Source: Bordetella parapertussis (lineage in GTDB: Bacteria; Pseudomonadota; Gammaproteobacteria; Burkholderiales; Burkholderiaceae_B). From it: a stretch of 9,306 bases of DNA. The notes under the pieces are model-generated. The model was not told the DNA's origin. It saw only the letters and a program-made list of their open reading frames with translations, and did no database searches. The position numbers were made by a program, and so were the translations under genes. Numbering within the stretch: the stretch's first letter is position 1; each line of letters begins with the position of its first letter. Where the stretch lies: NCBI GenBank assembly GCA_945882005.1, contig CAMCWG010000100.1, positions 1 to 9,306 of the forward strand. Direction: 5' to 3'. Below, piece after piece: positions 1 to 5,803 of the stretch.

Positions 1-642
1 GTTACAAAGCGTCATGCGATCATCGATGTCCATCGCGGCTACGGCCTCCCCGACATACTCTATCGCTATATCGTTGAGACCTTCCGCTTTGAAGCGTCCC
101 AACATCGCAAGCGTGATGTCTTTGGCCCATACGCCTGGAACAAGACGTCCCTGAAGATTAATGCGAACCGTATGAGGAACGCGAAACCAGAGTTTGCTGC
201 TCATCATGACCGCAGAGACATCGGTTCCCTCAATGCCCGTACCCAAGGCATTGAACGCACCGTACGTCACAGAGTGGGTGTCCGTACCAACAACGAGATC
301 CCCACAAGTCAAATGCCCACCTTCTGGTAAAACCTGATGGCAGATGCCGTCACCAATGTCATAAAGCTTGGTGCCGCGCTCAGCAGCGAAGCTGCGCATT
401 TCAGTGTGGATTTGAGCGGCCTCCAGGTTTGGCGGTGGAGAGTAGTGATCAAGTACCAATGCCGTATTTTTTGCGAACTGCAACGGCTGCTCGCCAAATT
501 TACCGATCATTTTGATGGTGTTGACCGCACGCGTGTCAGTCACCATTGCGAAATCGATATTTGCGACAACAACCTCTCCCGCGCGGACAGATTCCCGCCC
601 TGCATGCTTCGCTAAAATTTTTTCAACAATCGTAGAGGCCAT
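1..642 (-). CDS. Aconitase/LeuC-family hydro-lyase large subunit, N-terminal part (3' end outside window)
   Basis: The minus strand is open from an ATG at 640-642 to the window edge, giving 214 residues starting MASTIVEKILAKHAG, so the C-terminal half is missing. The protein belongs to the 3-isopropylmalate dehydratase/homoaconitase/aconitase family, which moves a hydroxyl group between adjacent carbons of a di- or tricarboxylate using a [4Fe-4S] cluster. Visible family blocks are LVLDHYSPPPN (about residues 66-76), GICHQVLPEGG (about 104-114), GTDTHSVTYGAFNALGTG (about 123-140) and MTLCN at the cut edge. The three cluster cysteines lie further on in this family and cannot be checked. The usual DSHT is DTHS here. 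It starts 5 bp after the Bug gene stop with no clear Shine-Dalgarno, so translational coupling is likely. A small LeuD-type subunit is expected just beyond the left edge. Sitting with a Bug protein, CoA-transferase and CitE-like lyase rather than leuB or leuD, it is probably catabolic and not leucine-biosynthetic; substrate unknown. Confidence 0.9.
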   Translation of the reverse strand, partial: MASTIVEKILAKHAGRESVRAGEVVVANIDFAMVTDTRAVNTIKMIGKFGEQPLQFAKNTALVLDHYSPPPNLEAAQIHTEMRSFAAERGTKLYDIGDGICHQVLPEGGHLTCGDLVVGTDTHSVTYGAFNALGTGIEGTDVSAVMMSSKLWFRVPHTVRINLQGRLVPGVWAKDITLAMLGRFKAEGLNDIAIEYVGEAVAAMDIDDRMTLCN

Positions 643-647
643 GTGAC

Positions 648-1634
648 TTAACGCTTTAAATTTAATTTGCGGACGACTTCACCCCAAGTCTCGTACTCCT
701 TTTCTACAAAAGCACGCATCTGTTGAGATGTCGTGGGGTCGGGCTCCATTGCCGAAGTCTCTAAGCGCTCAATCGTCTTGGGGTCACGCAATGCTGCAAC
801 TAGTGCTTCATTGAGTTTCTTAACGATTGCATCCGGCGTACGCGCGGGAGCGATAAAGCTGTACCAGTTCGTTGCTTGGTAACCCGGAAATCCCAGCTCG
901 GCGACTGTCGGAACGTCGGGCAACGCTTTAGCACGCTTCTCGCCGGTCACGGCAAGTGCTCGCAATTTTCCGGCCTTTATTTGTGGAATAGCTGTCGGCG
1001 CGCTCGCGAAAATCGCTTGAATATCACCTGCCAACAAGGCCGTCATCGCAGGACCGCCACCTCTGTAATTTATGTGCTCTGCTGACGTGCCTGTACGAGC
1101 CTGTAATAGTTCACCAGCGAGGTGGCCAGCACTCCCTAAACCTGGCGAGCCATAAAACAAAGGTTTATCTTTGCTTTTTGCTGCAGCGATATAGTCCGCC
1201 AATGTTTTGATATTCGAGTCGGTGCGTACCACCAAAATATTTCCAAACGTCACGCCATTCGTAATCATGGCGAAGTCTTTCAGCGTCTTGTATGGCGTGC
1301 CGTCAGGCATGTGTGGGTTGACCGCAAGCGAACCGATATTAGCCAAGCCAATTGTGTAGCCGTCCGGGGTGGCGTTCGCCACCGCATCCGCTGCGATATT
1401 CCCGCCCGCTCCCGGACGATTGTCCACTACCACTGTCTGGCCGACCAACTCCGATAGCTTGATGGCGATCGTGCGTGCAGCGGAGTCCGTGCCGCCGCCT
1501 GGGGCAAAGCCAACCAACAGACGAATCGGCTTTGTTGGATAGGCTGCGGGCGCTGTTGCCTGCGCATGAGCGAATGCCGAAACGCCGAGGGATACAACGA
1601 CTAAGCCCGCTTGGATAAGTTTATTCAAGTTCAT
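648..1634 (-). CDS. Bug/TctC-family tripartite tricarboxylate transporter substrate-binding protein (1)
   Basis: This 328-residue protein has a Sec signal peptide (MNLNK, hydrophobic stretch, cleavage probably after AFAHA near residue 24). The mature part opens with the family block YPTKPIRLLVGFAPGGGTDS (about 32-51), where the APGGxxD segment lines the ligand pocket. Other family blocks are VVDNRPGAGGNIAADAVA, LFYGSPGLGSAGHLAGEL, INYRGGGPAMTALLAGDIQ and LRALAVTGEKRAKALPDVPT. Length is typical (about 320-330). Bug proteins are periplasmic receptors for carboxylates or related small ligands, feeding TctAB-type membrane permeases or acting in sensing. No permease is in the window, so it is an orphan receptor here. 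GGAGA at 1639-1643 lies 4 bases upstream of the ATG and supports this start. It is the first gene of the leftward unit and is followed by the LeuC-like enzyme, so its ligand is probably that pathway's substrate. The ligand cannot be read from sequence. Confidence 0.95.
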   Translation of the reverse strand: MNLNKLIQAGLVVVSLGVSAFAHAQATAPAAYPTKPIRLLVGFAPGGGTDSAARTIAIKLSELVGQTVVVDNRPGAGGNIAADAVANATPDGYTIGLANIGSLAVNPHMPDGTPYKTLKDFAMITNGVTFGNILVVRTDSNIKTLADYIAAAKSKDKPLFYGSPGLGSAGHLAGELLQARTGTSAEHINYRGGGPAMTALLAGDIQAIFASAPTAIPQIKAGKLRALAVTGEKRAKALPDVPTVAELGFPGYQATNWYSFIAPARTPDAIVKKLNEALVAALRDPKTIERLETSAMEPDPTTSQQMRAFVEKEYETWGEVVRKLNLKR

Positions 1635-1728
1635 CGGATCTCCGATTGGTTATTTCAAAGGTTAAGTTTGATGGTGGAATACTACAGCCTGGCGGACCTG
1701 AAAATCATATTTCCTCATCACTCACTTG

Positions 1729-1749
1729 CCTTGCTGCACCGCAACAAGG
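1729..1749. repeat. Inverted repeat, candidate activator/operator site
   Basis: Arms CCTTGCTGC (1729-1737) and GCAACAAGG (1741-1749) are reverse complements except for one mismatch, with a 3-bp spacer. A nested TTGC-N6-GCAA (1731-1744) is also symmetric. If transcription starts about 7 bp after the TATAGT -10, this site lies roughly between -57 and -37, where class II activators usually sit. Its regulator is not in the window. Confidence 0.45.
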
Positions 1750-1773
1750 TTAATGGGGATTTTTCCGATCCAC

Positions 1774-1779
1774 TATAGT
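1774..1779 (+). promoter_or_regulatory. Candidate -10 element for the lyase operon
   Basis: TATAGT matches the sigma-70 -10 consensus at five of six positions and lies 43 bp before the ATG at 1823. The region 16-18 bp upstream (around 1750-1757) reads TTAATGGG, a poor -35, so the promoter may need an activator. Confidence 0.35.
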
Positions 1780-1787
1780 TAGAGAAA

Positions 1788-1800
1788 CGCCACTGTGGCG
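1788..1800. repeat. Perfect 6+1+6 palindrome in the presumed 5' leader, candidate operator
   Basis: CGCCAC (1788-1793), a single T, then GTGGCG (1795-1800) form a perfect inverted repeat. It lies just downstream of the candidate -10 and 22 bp before the lyase ATG, where a repressor would block initiation. It could instead be a small RNA hairpin in the leader, but a one-base loop cannot form a real stem without opening inner pairs, so a protein-binding site is the better reading. Confidence 0.4.
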
Positions 1801-1822
1801 AAGCAAACAACGAGCCCTCCCT

Positions 1823-2701
1823 ATGCGAAGCAAACTTTTTGTGCCCGGTTCACGACCAGAGCTTTTTGACAAAGCACTCGCAAGCCCCGCCGATGCTCTA
1901 TCCTTTGACCTCGAAGATGCAGTCGCGGAATCCAAGAAAGAGAGCGCCCGCCTGACCCTCGCAGATTGGATGGCCTCCCCTTCTGCCTGTGCCACAAAAA
2001 AGTGTGTGATCGTTCGCGTCAACGCGATGGACACGCGTTTTTTTGAACAAGATATTGCTCAAGTTGTCCGCGCTGGCCTCGACATGATTAACATCCCAAA
2101 ACCAGATAGCGCTGAAGCAGTCTGCCAAGCCATTAAGTTGATCGAACAAGCAGAACGACAAAATAGCGTGAATGAAGATGGGCAGACTCCAATCAAAGTA
2201 TTGTTAAACGTCGAGACACCCAAAGCTCTGCGTACCGCCTACGAACTGGCAAGTGCGCATCCTCGTGTCGCGGGACTTCAGCTCGGACTTGCAGATCTCT
2301 TTGAACCCATCGCCGTCTCGCGCAAAGAGCTTTTTGCTGTGCAGTACGCCATGATGGAGATGAAAATGGCTGCGGCTGAAGCGGGCGTAGCCGCTTTTGA
2401 CGCTGCTTACGCCGACATTAAAAATACGGATGGCTTCAGGAACGAAGCAGGCTTCGCTGCCCGGCTCGGCTACACCGGCAAGACATGCATTCATCCTAGC
2501 CAAGTCGCAATGGCCAACGAAGCCTTCAGACCCAGCGACGAGGCGATTGCGCACGCTTTACGCGTACTAGACGCCGCTGCGCAAGCCGAAGCGCAGGGCG
2601 TTGGCGCCTACGTTGTAGATGGAAAAATGATCGATCCGCCCTTTTTTAGGAGCGCGCAAGCACTTGTGGCCAATGCGAAAAGCATGGGCTTGCTCCCATA
2701 A
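1823..2701 (+). CDS. CitE-like HpcH/HpaI-family acyl-CoA lyase (malyl/citramalyl-CoA lyase type)
   Basis: A 292-residue CitE-superfamily protein (TIM barrel, Mg2+-dependent). Members cleave beta-hydroxyacyl-CoA compounds such as malyl-CoA, citramalyl-CoA or the citryl thioester. The N-terminus MRSKLFVPGSRPELFDKA is the classic CitE opening. SFDLEDAV (27-34) carries acidic pocket residues, and VIVRVNAMD (62-70) carries the substrate-binding Arg65. The two Mg ligands are expected at Glu131 in LLNVETPKA and Asp158 in LGLADLF. TGKTCIHPSQV (218-228) is the family's C-terminal signature. The length fits a stand-alone lyase rather than the beta subunit of a citrate lyase complex, and no citD or citF is nearby. 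The start is the only ATG that gives the full N-terminus, but its ribosome-binding site is weak (CGAG at 1811-1814). It leads the rightward operon and is followed after 29 bp by a Bug gene. Together with the CoA-transferase it suggests CoA ester formation followed by C-C cleavage; the exact substrate is inference. Confidence 0.92.
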   Translation: MRSKLFVPGSRPELFDKALASPADALSFDLEDAVAESKKESARLTLADWMASPSACATKKCVIVRVNAMDTRFFEQDIAQVVRAGLDMINIPKPDSAEAVCQAIKLIEQAERQNSVNEDGQTPIKVLLNVETPKALRTAYELASAHPRVAGLQLGLADLFEPIAVSRKELFAVQYAMMEMKMAAAEAGVAAFDAAYADIKNTDGFRNEAGFAARLGYTGKTCIHPSQVAMANEAFRPSDEAIAHALRVLDAAAQAEAQGVGAYVVDGKMIDPPFFRSAQALVANAKSMGLLP

Positions 2702-2718
2702 TACATTCGACTCTCATC

Positions 2719-2723
2719 AAGGA
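2719..2723 (+). promoter_or_regulatory. Ribosome-binding site for the second Bug gene
   Basis: AAGGA ends 7 bases before the ATG at 2731, in a 29-bp gap that shows no terminator. It fixes the start and supports co-transcription with the upstream lyase. Confidence 0.6.
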
Positions 2724-2730
2724 AAAATCT

Positions 2731-3708
2731 ATGTTTAGTCCGACAAAATATGTGCGTGCCATCGCCACACTCTTGTTTACAACAGTAATGGGAACAGCCA
2801 GCGCTCAGAGTGACTTCCCCACCAAACCCATCACAATACTGGTTGGCAGCGCTCCCGGTGGCTCAAACGATATTTTTGCGCGAGTGATTGGTAAACAGCT
2901 CCAAGAAGCTCTTGGCGTATCGGTTGTCGTCGAAAACAAACCCGCAGCGGGCGGCATTTTGGCAAACGTATTGCTAGCCAAAGCACCAGCCGACGGATAT
3001 ACCCTGGTTGTACTGTCGTCGACCTTTACGACTGGTGCCGCGGTCCGCAAGAATCTTCAGTACGATGTGATTAAAAGCTTTACACCCGTCGCAATGTTGG
3101 CCAAGGGGCCGATGCTGATCACCGTGGGTAATGGCACGTCGTATAAGACGCTCGAGGACCTCGTCAAATTCGCGAAGGCCAACCCGGGTAAACTCAACTA
3201 CGGGACCTCTGGTGTCGGCAGTATTAACCAATTTGCCTCCGAGCTCCTCGCCGAGGCGGCCGATATCAAAATGACCCATGTGCCTTACAAAGGTATGGGT
3301 CCCGCCGTGACGGACTTGCTTGGCGGGCAAATCGACATGATCATCGCAAGCGCACCTTCTTTGTTGTCGCAGGTCAAGGCGGAAAAGATTCGTGCCCTGG
3401 CTGTCACGACTGTGGAGCGCTCGGAGGTTGCGCCGGAGATCCGCGGGCTCAAAGAATCAGGCTATCCGAAAGCAGCTGTGGATCTCTGGTGGGGTGTTCT
3501 CGCACCAGCAAGTACACCGAAGCCAGTAGTCGACAAGCTCAATAAGGCGATCAACCAGATCATCACCTCCGAGACAATGAAATCGTTTTTTGTCAAGGAA
3601 GGAGCCTCTCCGGTCGCCATGAGTTCAGATGCGTTTGCTAAGCATTTGGCGACTGAACTCGAGCGTTGGAAAACAATTGCGCAAAACGCCAACATCCAAG
3701 CAGACTAA
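2731..3708 (+). CDS. Bug/TctC-family substrate-binding protein (2)
   Basis: A 325-residue periplasmic receptor of the tripartite tricarboxylate transporter family. The signal peptide runs MFSPTKYVRAIATLLFTTV with probable cleavage after the TASA near residue 25. The mature N-terminus FPTKPITILVGSAPGGSND (about 29-47) has the APGGxxD ligand loop. VVVENKPAAGGILA, KLNYGTSGVGSINQFASELL, MTHVPYKGMGPAVTDLLGGQ and IRALAVTTVERSE are the other family blocks. Length is typical. It shares the family layout with the leftward Bug protein but differs widely in sequence by eye, so the two are not a recent duplication and may bind different or successive compounds. It lies inside a catabolic operon between the lyase and the CoA-transferase, which starts 9 bp after its stop. 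No TctA or TctB gene is seen, so either a permease elsewhere is shared or the protein serves in sensing. Ligand unknown. Confidence 0.95.
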   Translation: MFSPTKYVRAIATLLFTTVMGTASAQSDFPTKPITILVGSAPGGSNDIFARVIGKQLQEALGVSVVVENKPAAGGILANVLLAKAPADGYTLVVLSSTFTTGAAVRKNLQYDVIKSFTPVAMLAKGPMLITVGNGTSYKTLEDLVKFAKANPGKLNYGTSGVGSINQFASELLAEAADIKMTHVPYKGMGPAVTDLLGGQIDMIIASAPSLLSQVKAEKIRALAVTTVERSEVAPEIRGLKESGYPKAAVDLWWGVLAPASTPKPVVDKLNKAINQIITSETMKSFFVKEGASPVAMSSDAFAKHLATELERWKTIAQNANIQAD

Positions 3709-3717
3709 AGTCGGAGT

Positions 3718-4920
3718 ATGAAAACTCAATCCTCGCAAGCGCAGTCCGAACTGCCTTCCCGCCAAGGCGCTTCAGGTCCACTCTCTGGCGTGCGTGTCGT
3801 GGATATGTCTGCGTATATCGCTGGCCCCTACGCCTGCTCACTGCTCGCCGACCAAGGTGCTGAGATCATAAAGATCGAACCGCCCATGGGTGATAACTTA
3901 CGTAAGTACCCCTCGACGCTCGACTCAGAAAGCAGAGCATTCCTAGGCGTCAATCGCAGCAAGCTATCGGCAGTCCTTGACGTAAAACAAGCTGATGACC
4001 TTGCCACGTTACTGACCTTGATTGAAACCGCTGACGTGCTGGTACACAACTTCCGACCAACCGTGGCCCCGCGCATTGGTATCGGCTATGAACAACTCAA
4101 GGCACTTAACCCCAGACTGATCTACTGCACAGTGAGTGGATACGGTGAGACGGGTCCACTCAAAGATAAAGCAGGCTTTGATCAAGTTCTACAGACCATG
4201 ACTGGGATGTGTACGCTGCAGGGTAAAAAAGATGGCCCGCCAGAAATCTTGTACGGGTCTATTGTCGACTATTACGCTTCTGCCCTCGTTGCTGGCGCTG
4301 TTTCATCGGCACTCTTTGAGCGTGAACGCTCTGGAGAAGGACAATTCGTCAGTGTTTCCTTATTGTCTGCCGCGATGACCCTGCAATCTGCTCGTCTCGT
4401 CTGGGCGGAGAACGAGGGGCGCGATGTGGGGCGCGACATGCGCTCGGGTGGCATTACCGGCCTGCATCCAACGAAAGAAGGCTATCTGTATATTTCTGCG
4501 AATACCCCACACTTCTGGACCGCCTTATGCCAAAAACTGGGCTTACGTGACTTGTCCGCGGACGAGCGCTACGACACCGTGCGCAAACGTGCTGCGCACC
4601 AAGCGGAAATCGTCCCAATTATTCACCGCGCACTGAGCAATAAGACCGCACTTGAGTGGGAAAATATTTTTGGCGAAGAGGTTCCCTGTTCTGCGGCGCG
4701 AAGCGTTGAAGACATGTTTGATCACCCGCAAGTGCAAAGCCAAGACATGATTACAACGTTTGAGCATCCTGTCGTTGGGCAGTATCGCGGCCTAAAGCGC
4801 TCACTTCGTTTTAGTCGAACTCCGGGCCCTGAACCCTTCGCAGCACCAACGCTTGGTCAACACACCGAACTAATCCGTGCCGAGGCAACACGCTTGCGAC
4901 AACAGTCTAAAAAGAAATGA
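3718..4920 (+). CDS. Class III CoA-transferase (CaiB/BaiF family)
   Basis: A 400-residue formyl-CoA transferase/CaiB-family enzyme, which moves CoA from a donor such as succinyl-CoA or acetyl-CoA to a free carboxylic acid via aspartyl-acyl intermediates. The family opening PLSGVRVVDMSAYIAGPYAC (21-40) is followed by LADQGAEIIKIEPPMGDNLR (about 43-62), FLGVNRSKLSAVLDVK and LVHNFRP. The expected catalytic nucleophile is Asp184 in YGSIVDYYASA, just before the conserved ALFERERSGEGQFVSVSLL. The first 20 residues form an extension beyond the usual start, yet 3718 is the first ATG after the in-frame stop of the preceding gene. GGAG at 3713-3716 is only one base from that ATG, which is unusually close, so initiation may rely on coupling to the Bug gene. 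Its stop overlaps the amidohydrolase start by 4 bp (ATGA). It most likely activates the acid that the CitE-like lyase cleaves; that link is inference. Confidence 0.95.
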   Translation: MKTQSSQAQSELPSRQGASGPLSGVRVVDMSAYIAGPYACSLLADQGAEIIKIEPPMGDNLRKYPSTLDSESRAFLGVNRSKLSAVLDVKQADDLATLLTLIETADVLVHNFRPTVAPRIGIGYEQLKALNPRLIYCTVSGYGETGPLKDKAGFDQVLQTMTGMCTLQGKKDGPPEILYGSIVDYYASALVAGAVSSALFERERSGEGQFVSVSLLSAAMTLQSARLVWAENEGRDVGRDMRSGGITGLHPTKEGYLYISANTPHFWTALCQKLGLRDLSADERYDTVRKRAAHQAEIVPIIHRALSNKTALEWENIFGEEVPCSAARSVEDMFDHPQVQSQDMITTFEHPVVGQYRGLKRSLRFSRTPGPEPFAAPTLGQHTELIRAEATRLRQQSKKK

Positions 4921-5777
4921 ATATTCCAAATACAGCCGGTACGCAGCGCCCCGCTCTACAGATGCCTGCACTCGCATGCGACTCCCACCTGCATATCTAC
5001 GACTCGCGCTTCCCCACCGTGGTCGACGCAGCGCATGCCTTAGAGAAAGCGACTGTTAGCGAGTACCGTCAACTCCAAGAAAGATTGGGAACGGCGCGTG
5101 CCATCATCGTTACGCCGCGCAGTTACGGTGTAGACAATCGCGTCACTGTCGATGCAATCGCGCAGCTTGGTGTCGAGAATGCGCGTGGCGTAGCTGTGCT
5201 GCGCACCGATGTAACCGATGCTCACCTCCGAGAACTAGACAAGGCAGGAGTACGTGGGATTCGTTTTTCTCTGTATACCCCAACGCATGCAGCCGCAAGC
5301 TTCGATATGGTCGAGGCGCTTTCGCACCGTATTGAGCCCTATGGCTGGCACGTACAACTGCATTGGACTGCTGATCAATTTATTGAACATGCAGCGATGC
5401 TTAAGCGCTTGCCTTCACGGATCGTTATCGACCACATGGCCCGATTGCCTCAGCCTGCAGGCGTCGATCATCCGGCGGTCCAGCTCGCGCATACACTGAT
5501 TGAGCGCGGACGGACCTGGGTAAAGCTTTCAGGCCCCTACCTAGACAGTCAGGTTGGTGAGCAAGGCCAGTTTCGTGACATCGATGCTGTTGCGAAACAC
5601 TGGATCAAGACTGCGCCTGAACGGCTCGTATGGGGAAGCGACTGGCCGCACCCGACAGAAACCATCAAGCCGGATGATGCAAAATTACTTGACCTCATGA
5701 CTCGCTGGACAGAAGACGGTGCAGTAATCGACCGGATACTTGTCACTAACCCAGCAGAACTCTACGGTTTCGACTAA
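4917..5777 (+). CDS. TIM-barrel amidohydrolase family protein (LigI / 2-pyrone-4,6-dicarboxylate lactonase-like)
   Basis: A 286-residue amidohydrolase-2 family protein, related to lactonases such as LigI (2-pyrone-4,6-dicarboxylate hydrolase) and to decarboxylases of the same fold. The HxH motif of barrel strand 1 is DSHLHIYD (His24, His26). VRGIRFSLY (112-120), VQLHW (146-150) and IVIDHMARL (169-177, His173) mark further barrel strands. VWGSDWPHPTET (238-249) supplies the catalytic Asp242 in the WPHP context typical of LigI-type enzymes. Length is normal for the family. Its ATG overlaps the CoA-transferase stop (ATGA), and no strong ribosome-binding site is present, so it is translationally coupled and the last gene of the operon. 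It probably opens a lactone or hydrolyses a precursor to release the acid handled by the other enzymes. A cis-aconitate-type decarboxylase or another hydrolase role cannot be excluded, and the exact substrate is not readable. Confidence 0.9.
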   Translation: MNIPNTAGTQRPALQMPALACDSHLHIYDSRFPTVVDAAHALEKATVSEYRQLQERLGTARAIIVTPRSYGVDNRVTVDAIAQLGVENARGVAVLRTDVTDAHLRELDKAGVRGIRFSLYTPTHAAASFDMVEALSHRIEPYGWHVQLHWTADQFIEHAAMLKRLPSRIVIDHMARLPQPAGVDHPAVQLAHTLIERGRTWVKLSGPYLDSQVGEQGQFRDIDAVAKHWIKTAPERLVWGSDWPHPTETIKPDDAKLLDLMTRWTEDGAVIDRILVTNPAELYGFD

Positions 5778-5803
5778 GGGTGACTCGCTTTATGCGAGCA
5801 CCC
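5778..5803. terminator. Hairpin between convergent genes, candidate bidirectional terminator
   Basis: GGGTG plus CTCGC (5778-5782, 5784-5788) pairs with GCGAG plus CACCC (5794-5803), with one bulged A (5783) and a TTTAT loop. It begins directly after the amidohydrolase stop, and its loop contains the stop codon of the convergent DAHP synthase gene. No run of U follows on either strand, so it is not a textbook intrinsic terminator. It may act in both directions or protect the 3' ends. Confidence 0.5.

Larger units (their letters stand above)
1635..1822. promoter_or_regulatory. Divergent control region between the two catabolic units
   Basis: This 188-bp gap separates the leftward Bug start (1634) from the rightward lyase start (1823) and must carry promoters for both. 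On the plus strand the best -10-like hexamer is TATAGT at 1774-1779 (one mismatch to TATAAT). No good -35 lies 16-18 bp upstream, which would fit activator dependence. Two inverted repeats flank the -10 (listed separately). On the minus strand a weak TAGTAT (4/6) lies around 1676-1681, with no convincing -35. The promoter calls are inference; the repeats are directly visible. Confidence 0.55.

Noticed and set aside
337..615. 92-residue plus-strand open frame at the left end
   Set aside because: The opposite strand encodes the clearly conserved LeuC-family protein over the same bases.
2204..2554. 116-residue minus-strand open frame inside the CitE-like lyase gene
   Set aside because: It lies opposite conserved lyase motifs, with low-complexity, Cys/His/Ser-rich content typical of an antisense shadow.
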